From Russula earlei (lineage: Eukaryota; Basidiomycota; Agaricomycetes; Russulales; Russulaceae), in NCBI GenBank assembly GCA_025769875.1, contig JAGFNK010000490.1:1-38849 (forward strand): a DNA stretch of 38,849 nucleotides. The letters run 5' to 3'. Position 1 is the first letter of the stretch. Each line of letters opens with the position of its first letter. The notes beneath the pieces are model-generated. The model was not told the DNA's origin. It did no database searches and worked only from the letters and a program-made list of their open reading frames with translations. Below are positions 1 through 9,765 of the stretch, in pieces. Position numbers and translations under genes: made by a program.

Positions 1-105
1 GGATAGTCCAGAAAATGGAAGGGAGTTGGTAATGCAAAATGAGAGAGGTCTCTCTTGAGTGAAATAGGACCATCTACGGTCAGGGTCTGGCCTTGGTTCG
101 TAACA
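1..105 (-). repeat. Partial Ty3/gypsy LTR, cut by the window edge
   Basis: These 105 bases align without gaps to 31862-31966, the terminal part of the gypsy LTR on the right side of the window, with about seven mismatches (roughly 93% identity). Both end in CGTAACA, so in minus orientation this LTR starts TGTTACG. No polypurine tract follows at 106, unlike the right-hand copy. This is therefore either a solo LTR or the 5' LTR of an element lying to the left. The base content of the missing part is unknown. The 5-bp target duplication would be AGAAG (106-110), but the other side is outside the window. Confidence 0.85.
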
Positions 106-761
106 AGAAGTGAATATAAATGGAAAGAGAACCAAACAAAGGGAAAGTAACAGCAATCCAGTGTTACCTGGACGTGTATGGATCACATGATAACACAGAA
201 GGGATCACAAGACGTAAGAGATCACGAGACCAGTAAGTAAAGGGACGTACGCAAGCAAGCAATCCATAGCAAGAGGTAAGAAGTAAATGTAAAAGGAAAA
301 TGGTGTAACATATACCCTATTTCTGACCATTTTCAGTGATTTTTTTCCTACTATACTATAGTTCTACCAGTTTCCATACTTTCGACAGGTTTCTGTTAGT
401 TTCTTAGGTTTCCATGAAAGATACTCTCAGGTTGTTTCTGGGAAACCAGACATGGGTTTCCCAGTCTCCCAGTTTCCCAGTTTCCACTGGTTTTTTTTGG
501 TTTCCTGAGGTGAGAAACCAACAGAAACTAAAATCCATCTTTACTGATGTATTTGATTCTCCTCAATTTGAGCTTGTTTATTTTGGAGCCAAGATAGTCA
601 AAATGGTAGCATGGAACAAGGGTTTCTCAGACATAATGAACGGACGTCAATTATACCTGTTCCACCTCGGTCTCTCAAATGGTCTATGCCATTTCTAAGC
701 ACAGCAAGGCCCAATGCTCCAGCTTGGATATGTTCATTGTTCGATGAGCACTGCTTATCAT
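106..761. other. Non-coding interval with a TTTCC-rich stretch
   Basis: No credible gene is seen. The only open frame of note (414-698) is low-complexity Phe/Ser/Pro sequence read from the repeat itself. Between about 335 and 530 the motif GGTTTCC/GTTTCCA occurs many times together with its inverted form GGAAACC or GAAAC. A similar array occurs at 27490-27560, at the 3' side of the Plavaka transposon. The inference is that this is the decayed terminal region of a DNA transposon of the same kind, but no terminal inverted repeat or target duplication could be fixed. Confidence 0.4.
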
Positions 762-766
762 CTGAG
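762..766. repeat. Target site duplication CTGAG, left copy
   Basis: CTGAG directly before TGTTGAATCG; identical to 5220-5224 on the other side of the copia element. Five bases is the usual duplication length for this class. Confidence 0.9.
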
Positions 767-1199
767 TGTTGAATCGCGCAGTGATAAGGAAGATTAGATC
801 GTAGTAGATCTAATAAAATGATATTCAGTTTCTGTGAGAAGAAACAACTTGTGTCATATTTACCTAATAAAATGATACTACAGCGCATGATCAGCTACTG
901 ATAAGATTGTGAGATAGTAAGTACTTACTTCAGTTTCTGTGAGAAGAAACTGAAGTATCTACTGTATGTACGATGCTCTTAAGTATCTGAGAGCATCCCT
1001 AATTATTTTGTCTAGTAACTATCAAATTGTTTTCACAATCGCTATGTGCTAGCTACCGATTGTCTTAGATCACCCTATCAATTTTGTTATCATACACATT
1101 TCAGCCACTGATCTGAAACGCTTATGTGGTCCGGGCCTGTGTGCCGCCCGGACAGTTTGGGCCAATGCATCAACGCCTTGGCTACTCTTTATCTCAACA
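767..1199 (-). repeat. Copia 3' LTR (433 bp)
   Basis: Starts TGTTGAATCG and ends CTCAACA in plus orientation. Compared with the other LTR it has about 19 substitutions and one indel of 13-14 bp (an extra stretch near 1090-1105). It contains a near-palindrome around CAGTTTCTGTGAGAAGAAACTG. The thirteen transitions all fall at dinucleotides that are CG in one copy or are derivable from CG. Confidence 0.92.
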
Positions 1200-1208
1200 T
1201 CCCCCCGT
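1200..1208 (-). other. Copia polypurine tract
   Basis: In element (minus) orientation the bases just before the 3' LTR read ACGGGGGGA followed by TGTTGAG. A G-run abutting the 3' LTR is the expected plus-strand primer, and it agrees with the orientation given by the Pol fragments. Confidence 0.75.
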
Positions 1209-4200
1209 GATCTAGACAGTCAGTAGATTGGATCAGATGAGACCTAACCCAGTGATGAAGGAGTGCATTCGTGCATAGCGTGCGTGCATCTTGGTAGACT
1301 GTCAAGTGGGTGAGTCGATAAGACTGTGAGTCGAGAGACTCCAAAAGGAAAGGTGAATGAGTGGGTGAGTCAATAGACTATCTATGGAGTGTTCAGATCT
1401 GCACATAGGGGAGGCTGCTGTTGAAACATTAATATATTGCCTAGTCGCCATAGGTGTTGCTTCTCCAGAGTGCTTGATCAAACGGATTTCCGTGTCGGAA
1501 TGGAGCAGAATATGGAAGCGGAATGGAAGTCTGCCATCCCAAGGTAAGACCTCCAAGATTACAGATTACAGAAGCGGAGTGGAATCCGCCATCCCGAAGA
1601 AATCTGAGATGTGCCTTGATTGATCAATGTCTGTGTTAGCTGAGCGATCACGTGTAACGCAGATCCTGAGGTATGACGCAATCTTGGCTAGATCTGTCAA
1701 CTTGTAGCGCATAGACAAAGATAGATATTGTGCCCGTAGATGTGAGCATCGAGACCGCGAGGGTCGCCTAAGATAATGATGTCATCGGCAGAGAGGATGT
1801 GAAGCAAAATGATAGTGGAGCAAAATGATAGTGGATCCCCCCGCGTCTTGGCGATGACATATGTCTGCATGAGAATGCGTGTGTGTGCAGCCAAGATAAG
1901 TTGAACGCGAGTCACTAAGGACTCCATGAGAACATAGGTCCCATGTACGAGAGGCCTGTGTGAGACCAAAAAGTGTTTTTGGTGTGATGAAACCTTGCAA
2001 TTGCTCCAAATAATTCTAATCTTCTTCACCCAGTGAGCTGATGACGAACATCGACAAGACGTCCTCGGATCTCCCAATCCATATGGTAGCATGGCCAATG
2101 CTGAACAAGAGTCACTAAGACTCGGACCTGGCTACTGGTGAGAAGGTTTCATCAATGTCAATGCCTTGTTAATTGGGTGAACCCCTGTGCAACTGAAACA
2201 CACGCGAAATCTCCAAGATTTGTGTGCTGCACACCCATTCCGATAAGATCGACAAGATCCCAGGGACCATTTTTCGCAAGTGCGCTGATCATGTATGGAT
2301 ACGCGACTTGCCACTCATCAGCAAAATCTGATAAAGTGCCTTCCCGATATGTAGCCCAGTGATCATTTCCACATGGCTGAGCCGTATGTGATAAGCGCCC
2401 TCTCGGATCTGTGTGTGCAGTCCCTCCAAGACATTTGGAACGCAGACATGAATAAGACCCAAGATGTGCAACTGAGAGCAGATGCGGTGGACCAATGAAT
2501 TGTCCCATTAATCCTGAGTGAGGATGGCGTAAACAGTATGGCAGAATGCGTGTAACTGGCTGTATAGGCAGGGTAAGGTATAGTGAGTGTGGTGTGAGGG
2601 AATCTAATGGGGTTTCCAGAGGCATGGGACAAAGTGCCGATGATCTGGTTCATGTGAAATTAAGGCAGAGAATGTCACCGGTCCTGTAGGGACCAAGAGT
2701 TGTGCAGGCGGAGCAGTGTCTGTAACATGTCCCCTGGCTATGCAGTATGTGCTTGTTGCGCTACCACACGATGGTCAGGCGTGTAGACATACGCCCTACA
2801 TCTAAAGAAGACGGAATTGTGAGACGACTGGAGTCAGTCCGTCCATTCACAGTGTATGAAGCGTGCGTGCACAGAGAATGCGTGATGGAGTCCGATCATT
2901 AGTATGGATGGCAGCTTTAGTACAAAGCTCCAGAACCCGAGAGTGAGACCAGCGCCGTGCAACTTTTGAACGTGTTCTGTCTTCAAGGGTCCAATTCCAT
3001 CTATCCGGCACTCTATTCTCCTGTGGTAAATCTGGCATTGTTAATCTATGTATGATCCCTCATTGAACTGATAAGTATGTGAGCGTGTGTTGCCTCAATA
3101 GCTAGCACCTCAAATTGATCTCGCATGCAGCAGATCAGCTAAGGTGCTGTAGATAATCTTGTAGCCGAGGATCCGATCGCTAAGGGGAAACCCAGAAGAG
3201 AAGCATTCGGTTGCTGAGTGTATACTCCAGACAGGATAACCAATTGCGATCTGTAAAGCCAAGCGAGATCCGGGTACCGGAATCACAGTAATAGATTAAT
3301 GCGTGTGTGGACATATGCCTCATGCACTGATGCTGGATGTGGAATGATAGGACACTTCCTTGCACTTGTAGAGCTGGAGTTATGAAGTTAATACACAATA
3401 GATTGTTCTCCAGCCAGCTGTGCATGATCTTCCGATCTTTGATGTGTAAATTTGAACACCCCTCTTGAGTGTATGTGATGCATCCCTTGTTCTGAAGTAG
3501 TGCACGCACTGTGTAGTCCCATGCATTGGCCTTCGGTACATGTAGAATGTCTATGAGGGTTAATAAGGATATCTCCAATGCCTTCCGGCCAGCAGGACGG
3601 ATGCAGATCCAGTCCCAATCTGTCTGATGACTGTATAACCTCCCAGAGTAATGGATCTGGAGGCCAGAGCACAAATAACAAAGTCGGGGGTCCGGAACAG
3701 ACTAATATGATGAGGAGCTCCATAGTCGATCAAGATCTAGTTGCTGCGTAAAAGGGAAACCCAGAATCTCATATTCATCGGATGTCCAATACCTCAGTGA
3801 TAGGAGCAGTATTGCCCACTATGTATGCGCTGACGTTCCTGTCAGTGCCTGTCACTTTTGTATTTGTCACCTTCTCCTTCCGGTAGTCCAGACTGCGTGC
3901 CCAAGTTTATTGCAATAGCAGCATTGTATCTCGGATGTAGCATTGTGTGTCTTTACCGGAATGACTATATTTTGTGAGGCAGAGAGGCCGGCCCGACAAC
4001 ATCTTCATTACTGATCTGTACCTGGATCGTGTGTCAGAAAGGTCCATCGGAGCGCTGGAGGCTAGAATTTGTCAATGCAACAGCCGAGTAAGCGTTGGGT
4101 AACGTTTAGATAAGAATAGAGGTGAAATGAAGATTCGATATGAATAAATGGTTATATTGGAGAGTGATCCATGCATCGTTTGTTGCAATTGTGGGAACAT

Positions 4201-4780
4201 CTGATGTGTGTTGTTTAACGTCTAGGAATATGCGTGTAAGGGATGCCCATGTGTAGAACACTTGACATTGATCTGATGCCGCCATATGTGTGTTTGAGTT
4301 CCTCCCACTTGAGCTTGCAAGTATACAATTTAGTGTCATTTTTGTTACTGCCGATGTGACCATCTGAATGTATATTTCAGGAGCGCGTGCATCTAAAAGA
4401 GTTCTCCCTCAGCATCCTAAGAAGTATTGCTGGAGGGGCTATCATCTGTAACTGTAATGCGACGCGCAATGGGGTAATGGCCAGTAAGTGAGATGACCAA
4501 GTGAGTGATCAAGATCGAGGAGGGAATGTAAACATTAGGCGAGGTGCCGTATGATTCAATTAGGTAAATGGGGTGATAAAGCCAATCTGGGCAAGTGGAG
4601 CAAATATGCATGCCAGATGTTAGAAATCTGATCAGTACCCCTGACACATGGGTCAAAACTTCGATCCAAGTACCGAAAGTGTGGGGTGTCATTCTGATGA
4701 ACAGCGGCTCATGAAGGGGAGAGAATGTGTCGATAGACTGTGTGAGCTTGTATGTGGATTTCTGTCTTGGGAATTTAGTA
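1209..4780 (-). pseudogene. Decayed copia Gag-Pol polyprotein
   Basis: Many stops and frame changes break the frame, but minus-strand fragments keep family motifs. Around 3180-3600 there is ILHVPKANAWDYTV, then KGCITYTQEGC and a stretch ending FTDRNWLSC, matching the protease/GAG-pre-integrase linker of copia Pol. Around 2160-2330 the fragments ALAKNGPWDLVDL and VAQGFTQL match the start of the copia reverse transcriptase. Near 1930-2010 LFGLTQASRTW corresponds to the conserved LYGLKQA-type motif, and near 1760-1800 SADDIIILGD is the catalytic YVDD-type box with its first residues changed. A weak Gag-like piece lies at 4106-4363. No integrase core could be read confidently. The length (3.6 kb) is short for copia, suggesting internal deletion. 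Confidence 0.8.
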
Positions 4781-4799
4781 GTGGCCAGGGCCCATAACC
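4781..4799 (-). other. Copia primer binding site, initiator-Met tRNA anticodon arm
   Basis: In element orientation the 5' LTR ends CAACA and is followed by GGTTATGGGCCCTGGCCAC. GGTTATGGGCCC is the complement of the initiator methionine tRNA anticodon arm (GGGCCCAUAACC). From family knowledge, Drosophila copia starts with nearly the same bases and is primed by an internal half of that tRNA rather than by its 3' CCA end. Confidence 0.8.
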
Positions 4800-5219
4800 T
4801 GTTGAATCGTACAGTGATAAGGAAGATTAGATTGTAGTAGATCTAATAAAATGATATTCAGTTTCTGTGAGAAGAAACTACTTGTGTCATATTTACCTAA
4901 TAAAATGATACTACAGCGCGTAATCAGCTACTGATAAGATTGTGAGATAGTAAGTACTTACTTCAGTTTCTGTGAGAAGAAACTGAAGTATCTACTGTAT
5001 GTACGACGCTCTTAAGTATCTGAGAGTGTCCCTAATTATTTTGTCTTGTAAATATCAAATTGTTTTCATGATCGCTATGTGCAAGCTACGGATTGTCTTA
5101 GATCACCCTATCAATTTTGTTAGGCAACTGATCTGAAACGCTTATGTGGTCCGGGCCTGTGGGCCGCCCGGACAGTTTGGGCCGATGCGTCAACGCCTCG
5201 GCTACTCTTTATCTCAACA
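4800..5219 (-). repeat. Copia 5' LTR (420 bp)
   Basis: Starts TGTTGAATCG and ends CTCAACA, immediately followed by CTGAG. It lacks the extra stretch present in the left LTR. About 4.5% substitution divergence from the left LTR points to an old insertion, part of which reflects CpG decay. Confidence 0.92.
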
Positions 5220-5224
5220 CTGAG
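5220..5224. repeat. Target site duplication CTGAG, right copy
   Basis: Matches 762-766 exactly and starts directly after the terminal TCAACA of the right LTR. Confidence 0.9.
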
Positions 5225-5756
5225 TCGTCGCCTCGGAATTTCGCAAATATTGAACGTATTGAACGGTCAATGGCTGGCCGCCGGCTCTGAGGATTTTCGT
5301 GCCGGAAGGATATTTCCCGCTCTCTCCTCCTTGGACTTGCACGAGACGTGAAGCTTGAAATACAGGTCGTTCCCACTCTCACCGTAACTGGTCTCATCTT
5401 CAACATTCAGGGTGAACATCGAGAAATTCGATTATCGTTATTGGTCGTTCCTATGACGTTCGCAATTTTGGCTCCAGGTTCATGGGATGCATGTCTAGAG
5501 GACCTAGCTTTGTTGCGGTGAGCAGTTGGCTTTCTTCCGATTGCACTCAGCCATCGCGTCATCCCTAACTTGAAGTAATACAGGGTGGTCGTACTAATAC
5601 TAACTACACTACACGACCGATTGCAGACAGTAGAAATGTAACAAGGTAATGTAGTACTACGTCGCTGGAAATCTTGCTGTAAAGACAAATATACAGGATT
5701 TAAATAGCTGGTGAATCTCATGCCAGTTGTCCACCGAAAGAAACTGCTTCGTCATC
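5225..5756. other. Intergenic, no gene seen
   Basis: Lies between the copia element and the stop codon of the minus-strand NLR gene. Minus-strand open frames here are composed of serine/arginine-rich sequence without recognisable motifs. The stretch probably holds the NLR 3' untranslated region. Confidence 0.5.
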
Positions 5757-7122
5757 CTACATACGGGATGCACCATGCTCAGACAGAGTTCGTACAACAC
5801 CTGGATGATCGCTCTCCAGCGCCACCTTCTCTGGAACTTCAAGGCGACCCCTCTCCACGCCCGCATCGGCGCCGTACTCGAGCAGTAACCGTACCACCCC
5901 CACGTGTCCCATGCGTGACGCGACTTGTAGAGGGGTTTCCTGGTTGATCGCACGGGCATTCACATCAGCATAGTGGTGGAGCAGGAGCCGCGTAATCTCT
6001 AAGTGTCCGGCTGCCGAGGCTGCGTGCAAAGGTGTCCCGTGATAGCCGCCTTGTGCCTTCATGTCAACGCTTCGCTCTCGGAGCAAATGCGCAGCTCCAA
6101 GGTAACCCGGGGCAGTCATCATCTGCAGCGGAGCCCCGTAACAACCCCCTTGGACGTTCACATCAGCGTTGAACTCCAGCAAAAGGCGCACTACATCGAG
6201 GTGTCCAAGCCCCGACGCCACATGCAAAGAGGTCCCTGTGTAGCTGTCCCAAACGTTTACGTCTTCTCCATGTTCGAGGAGAAACTGAACGACATCCAAA
6301 TGTCCCCTCTTTGATGATACTATAAGAGGTGGGCCGTAGAAGCCCTCCTTAATGCTAGTGTCAGCGCCATGGTGCAGTAGCATCCATGCAATCTCGAGGT
6401 GGTCGTTCTCCAGTGCAGCTATTAATGGAGTTCCATATCGACTACCCAGAGTATTCAAGTGTCGCGGGTAGGTGGTGAGCAAGTGTTCGGTCATGTCACG
6501 GAAGCCACCTTGCGCGGCGTAATACAAGGGCGCTGTGTCGAGTCGTTGTAGGTTTGCCGTTATCTTGGATTCTCCCCAGAAGTTGTCGATATCATACAAC
6601 CAGACCCAGCATGCAAGGTGTGGTTTGTTTGGGTCGAAGAAAAGCTCCAAGGCAGGCTTGATTTCAGATGCTACATTTCCGAATCGGGCATGGTGGACCC
6701 AGTTCTCAGCAGCGTAGTGAATCATAGGGATCTCCTCGACAGCCTTTTTGTTACTGTACTCGTCTGGATGGAGTAAAACAGCCAGGCACATTCGGGCAAC
6801 TGTCGCATGTGCTGTTTCCTCCAAAATACGATACCGAGCGACCTTCCTTTGGAAATTGGAAATGCGTTCAGATGTCAAGAATTCTTTAACGGAAGAGTGA
6901 GAGAATTGGGCAATCCGAGTGCCATCGACATCGACAAAGGAAATAAACGTAGTGCATACGGTCACCAAGTTGTCTTCAGGATCGTCGGAGCGCCAAATCT
7001 CTTCGTACTGGGGGGTGACCTCTGCAAAGAAATCGATTGCAAGAATCAAGCAAAGCTCTTCCACCGTGAGCGGGCGTGTTGCCACCATAAGTGTCTGGAA
7101 GGCATGGTATGTGTGTTCCCAG

Positions 7123-7125
7123 TTT
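7123..7125 (-). other. One-base frameshift site in the minus-strand NLR
   Basis: The minus strand reads GAG GAG AAA CTG GGA, where the plus-strand paralogue has codons for SEENWACAH. Reading GAG GAG AAC TGG GAA restores EENWEHTYHAFQ and joins the NACHT part to the ankyrin part. No GT-AG intron can explain the change. It lies in a run of three A, a common place for real indels and for sequencing error. Confidence 0.8.
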
Positions 7126-7985
7126 CTCCTCCGGAAGGCGGGCTAATAAGCGCTCGTATGTTTCATCCAGTGTATCAGGGAGATCCTCGGCAACGCGCAC
7201 GACTGTGGCGGGAATAGATTTGGGCAATATGTCCATCTGGCAAATTACCCAATGGAACCTAAACGACATGAATAATAAGCTGGTAATATCACTCAGGAAT
7301 GACGTACACGCCCTCAGATTTCCGGAACATTGTATTGATCACCACCTGTTTATCATCGGCCTTCCATCCTTTCATCTTTGGGTGTGTGTTAAGCATTGTA
7401 CGGAGATAGCGGATGATGTCCTGTGAATGCCCGCTTTCCTCATGAAGGCACACACGGCGAGATGCTAGAGGGCAGATAACAAATTCGATTTCGGGGTCCC
7501 GAAGACTGAGAATGCAAATACGGAGGTTCGAAGTGCGTAAGCTGACCAAGTCCCGAATAAGTCTGAGCAGTGTCGCACGAGGGGAAGGTAAGCCAGGGAC
7601 GCCAGGACATTCGTCCAAGGCATCCACAACGATGAATGTTGGTTCTTGTACCAAGTGTTCTAGCATCCCCATCAGACAGCACGTAAGTGTTTCATCACTT
7701 GGCACTCTGAAGCCGCGAGCATGGTTCGAATATAAGTTGAAAAGTACGTCACGACAGGTGTCGGACTGAGCAGAGAACTGGACGAGGAAAGAGGATAAAA
7801 GACCATCGACACGCTGCTTTTTAGGATCTCTGAAGTCACAATAAAAGTACGCCATAGAAGCCAAGTTTGCGTCAACGGTAGGTTGGATGTCATGAATGAT
7901 TGAGGAACTAGGGACGGTATCAGTATCACAAGATGAAAAAAAAAAGAGGATCACACGAACCAAAGAATGGTCTTTCCAGAGCCCG

Positions 7986-8048
7986 CTAGTTAAAAGGAAG
8001 TCATGAGCCGCAGCGGAGATATATAGGGTAAAAAGACTGCACATTTGC
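7986..8048 (-). other. GC-AG intron in the NLR P-loop
   Basis: The exon before it ends GTCCACG and the next starts CGGGCTCTGGAAAGACC, giving V-H-A-G-S-G-K-T. The intron starts GCAAATG and ends AACTAG. The equivalent intron of the paralogue (11028-11088) starts GTAAACG. GC donors are a known minor class, so the intron may still be spliced, possibly less efficiently. Confidence 0.75.
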
Positions 8049-9313
8049 CGTGGACCCATAACAAAGAACCTGTCTCTTTCCATTTCTTGTAGCGAGAGTC
8101 CTGAGTAAACCAAGTTGTAGTCCCTCTTTGGACGGCTCTGCGCGCGTAAGTGTGATTTAACGAAGGGTCAGGAGGAGAGAGCCATCGACGGAGGTCTCTT
8201 AATGACTGGTCACCTGGCGGGAGATTTAAGCCCCCCATGATGAGTAAGAAAGAGAAATAACAAACGTTCCGGCATTGGTCGGATTTCGAACTATCTGATG
8301 CATGATAGCTAGGACGCTCGTTGGAGCATGCAGACGTGACATAGAAGTTTAACACACCGAGAGCCGGCTGCATCCCATCAACGGATCCTTTTTCACCTAA
8401 CAGATGATAATTCAGCACAGCGTGAGCGGGCGAGGTTCGCAAGGTTCGCGCACCATCAATGGCCGACTTGATATTGTTGATGAGGTTGTAGACGACTTCC
8501 ATGTTCTGTACTATGGCTATCTGAGCCTCCTCTTGGGTGAGCCTGCTCAGTCTCCGTAACACACATCCAATATCTTCATCGTCTTCCTGGAAAAATCCTT
8601 CCTTAATTTTCTCTAGAGCAAGGTGAGCCAAGGTGACGTCAGCAAAAACAAACTCACGTAATCGACCTTGTTGGGCTTGCTGCGTGGCCAAAGCAAGGAC
8701 GAGGATAAGTTGGAACAATATCTTCATGGCTTTCTCTATTACAACCATATGAGGTGGGATCTCGACGTATACTCCAAGTAATTTCAGGTAGCTCTCGATA
8801 CAATCAAAGAGGTCGAGAATGGCGTCATAGCTAGTGCCACAATCAGTGGCTATCTGGGATACTTTGACATCAGAAGTATCCATCAAAAAGAAAGAGGCTA
8901 CACACTGCCAGGAGGACATCGGCGCTGATAATGATTGCTTTTGCAGGTGAAAAGCGCTACAGTGAGCGTAAGAGAGCGTATCAAGGTGGCAGATAATGTC
9001 CAATGTGACATACTGAATCGATGTTCTCGCTTAGTGCCTCGCTGGGTGAAAGCAAAAACACTATATGAACTATGGACTTGAGTTTGCTCATCAGCCCGGC
9101 TATTGAATCACCGATTTTAGAGTCACTTGATGAAAGGATTCGTTCTTGTAGTGCAGCGATAGTTGCATCAACCGAGTGGATGTCATTGACAATCGCGGCG
9201 AATGGGTGTGTAGTCAGATCAATCCCAGTCTGGTGTGAGTACTCGATCAAGGTGAGGTTGAATGATGATTGAAGATAAGAAGAAGGTGTAACGATGTATG
9301 GTTGTTGGGACAT

Positions 9314-9765
9314 TGCAGGCATTGAGAAGGATTCGTCGTCGTTTGCTGGGAATTGCTGATGTGGGAGATGATCGTGAGATAGCTGATGTTCGAGGGGTGT
9401 TTGGAGGTGGGAAGATGTAGGTTTACAAGTTGAGAGACGTAGGAATATGTCGAGAGCGTGTGATAGTAGTCGTATCATTGTACTTACTCTGTAATGAGAG
9501 GTGCGATGTCCAGTCTGATTTTATGTGTTACATAATAATGTCTCTATCGGTATAGTTGGAACCCCTGAGACCAACTATCCTCCGCTCTCATAGGCGAAGC
9601 GCCCCACAACACCCACAACTGCCTGTCTGGATGGCCACTCCCAATGAGGATTAGTCTCATGCTTTGATATCTCATTCCCCGTCCGGGTGCGATGCCTATA
9701 AATCTACTGTTCTTATCCAATTACGCCTCTCCTTGCTTTTCTCCTCTCCGTGGACCGTCTTCTCT
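9314..9765. promoter_or_regulatory. Shared divergent promoter of the NLR pair
   Basis: This 452-bp interval separates the two start codons. Facing the plus-strand gene, TATAAAT at 9697-9703 is 63 bp before its ATG, a normal distance for a TATA box plus short leader. Facing the minus-strand gene, CATAAAATC (9525 down to 9517) is a weaker TATA-like box. It would favour an upstream ATG at 9478 or a 5' untranslated region of up to about 180 bp. No other gene is seen here, so expression of both genes probably depends on this interval. Confidence 0.6.

Larger units (their letters stand above)
762..5224 (-). mobile_element. Ty1/copia LTR retrotransposon, complete ends, decayed coding region
   Basis: Two direct repeats (767-1199 and 4800-5219) flank about 3.6 kb. 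Each starts TGTTGA and ends TCAACA. The five bases outside are CTGAG on both sides (762-766 and 5220-5224), so the insertion is intact and its target site duplication is exact. Inside, minus-strand frames contain fragments of copia Gag-Pol: GAG-pre-integrase near 3180-3600 and reverse transcriptase fragments near 2160-2330, 1930-2010 and 1750-1800. The primer binding site and polypurine tract both place the 5' end on the right. The element must be transposition-dead itself because frames are broken throughout. It sits about 530 bp from the 3' end of the minus-strand NLR gene. Confidence 0.93.
5757..9313 (-). pseudogene. NLR-like protein: Goodbye domain, NACHT, ankyrin repeats (frame disrupted)
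   Basis: Ten exons (minus): 9014-9313, 8906-8956, 8658-8853, 8454-8612, 8358-8396, 8266-8308, 8049-8213, 7961-7985, 7308-7907, 5757-7258. The N-terminus (about 200 residues) matches the fungal STAND Goodbye domain. NACHT follows: P-loop AGSGKT from the 25-bp exon 8, Walker B FIVVDALDECP in exon 9. A linker with LDETYERLL and FSHSSVKEFL precedes about seven ankyrin repeats. Every boundary is GT-AG except intron 7, which has a GC donor (GGCAAATG). Two problems break the frame. One extra A at 7123-7125 shifts exon 10 between PEE and NWEHTY. Exon 6 is 43 bp against 42 in the paralogue. Removing one base at each would give 1026 codons including the stop. The start at 9313 gives an N-terminus like the paralogue; an in-frame ATG at 9478 would add 55 residues. 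Either a decaying receptor or a gene with sequence errors. Confidence 0.85.

Noticed and set aside
414..698. 94-codon frame near the left edge
   Set aside because: Low-complexity sequence derived from the TTTCC repeats.
1200..4799. A non-coding (LARD-type) element
   Set aside because: Minus-strand copia Gag-Pol fragments are readable, so it is a decayed autonomous-type element rather than one that never coded.
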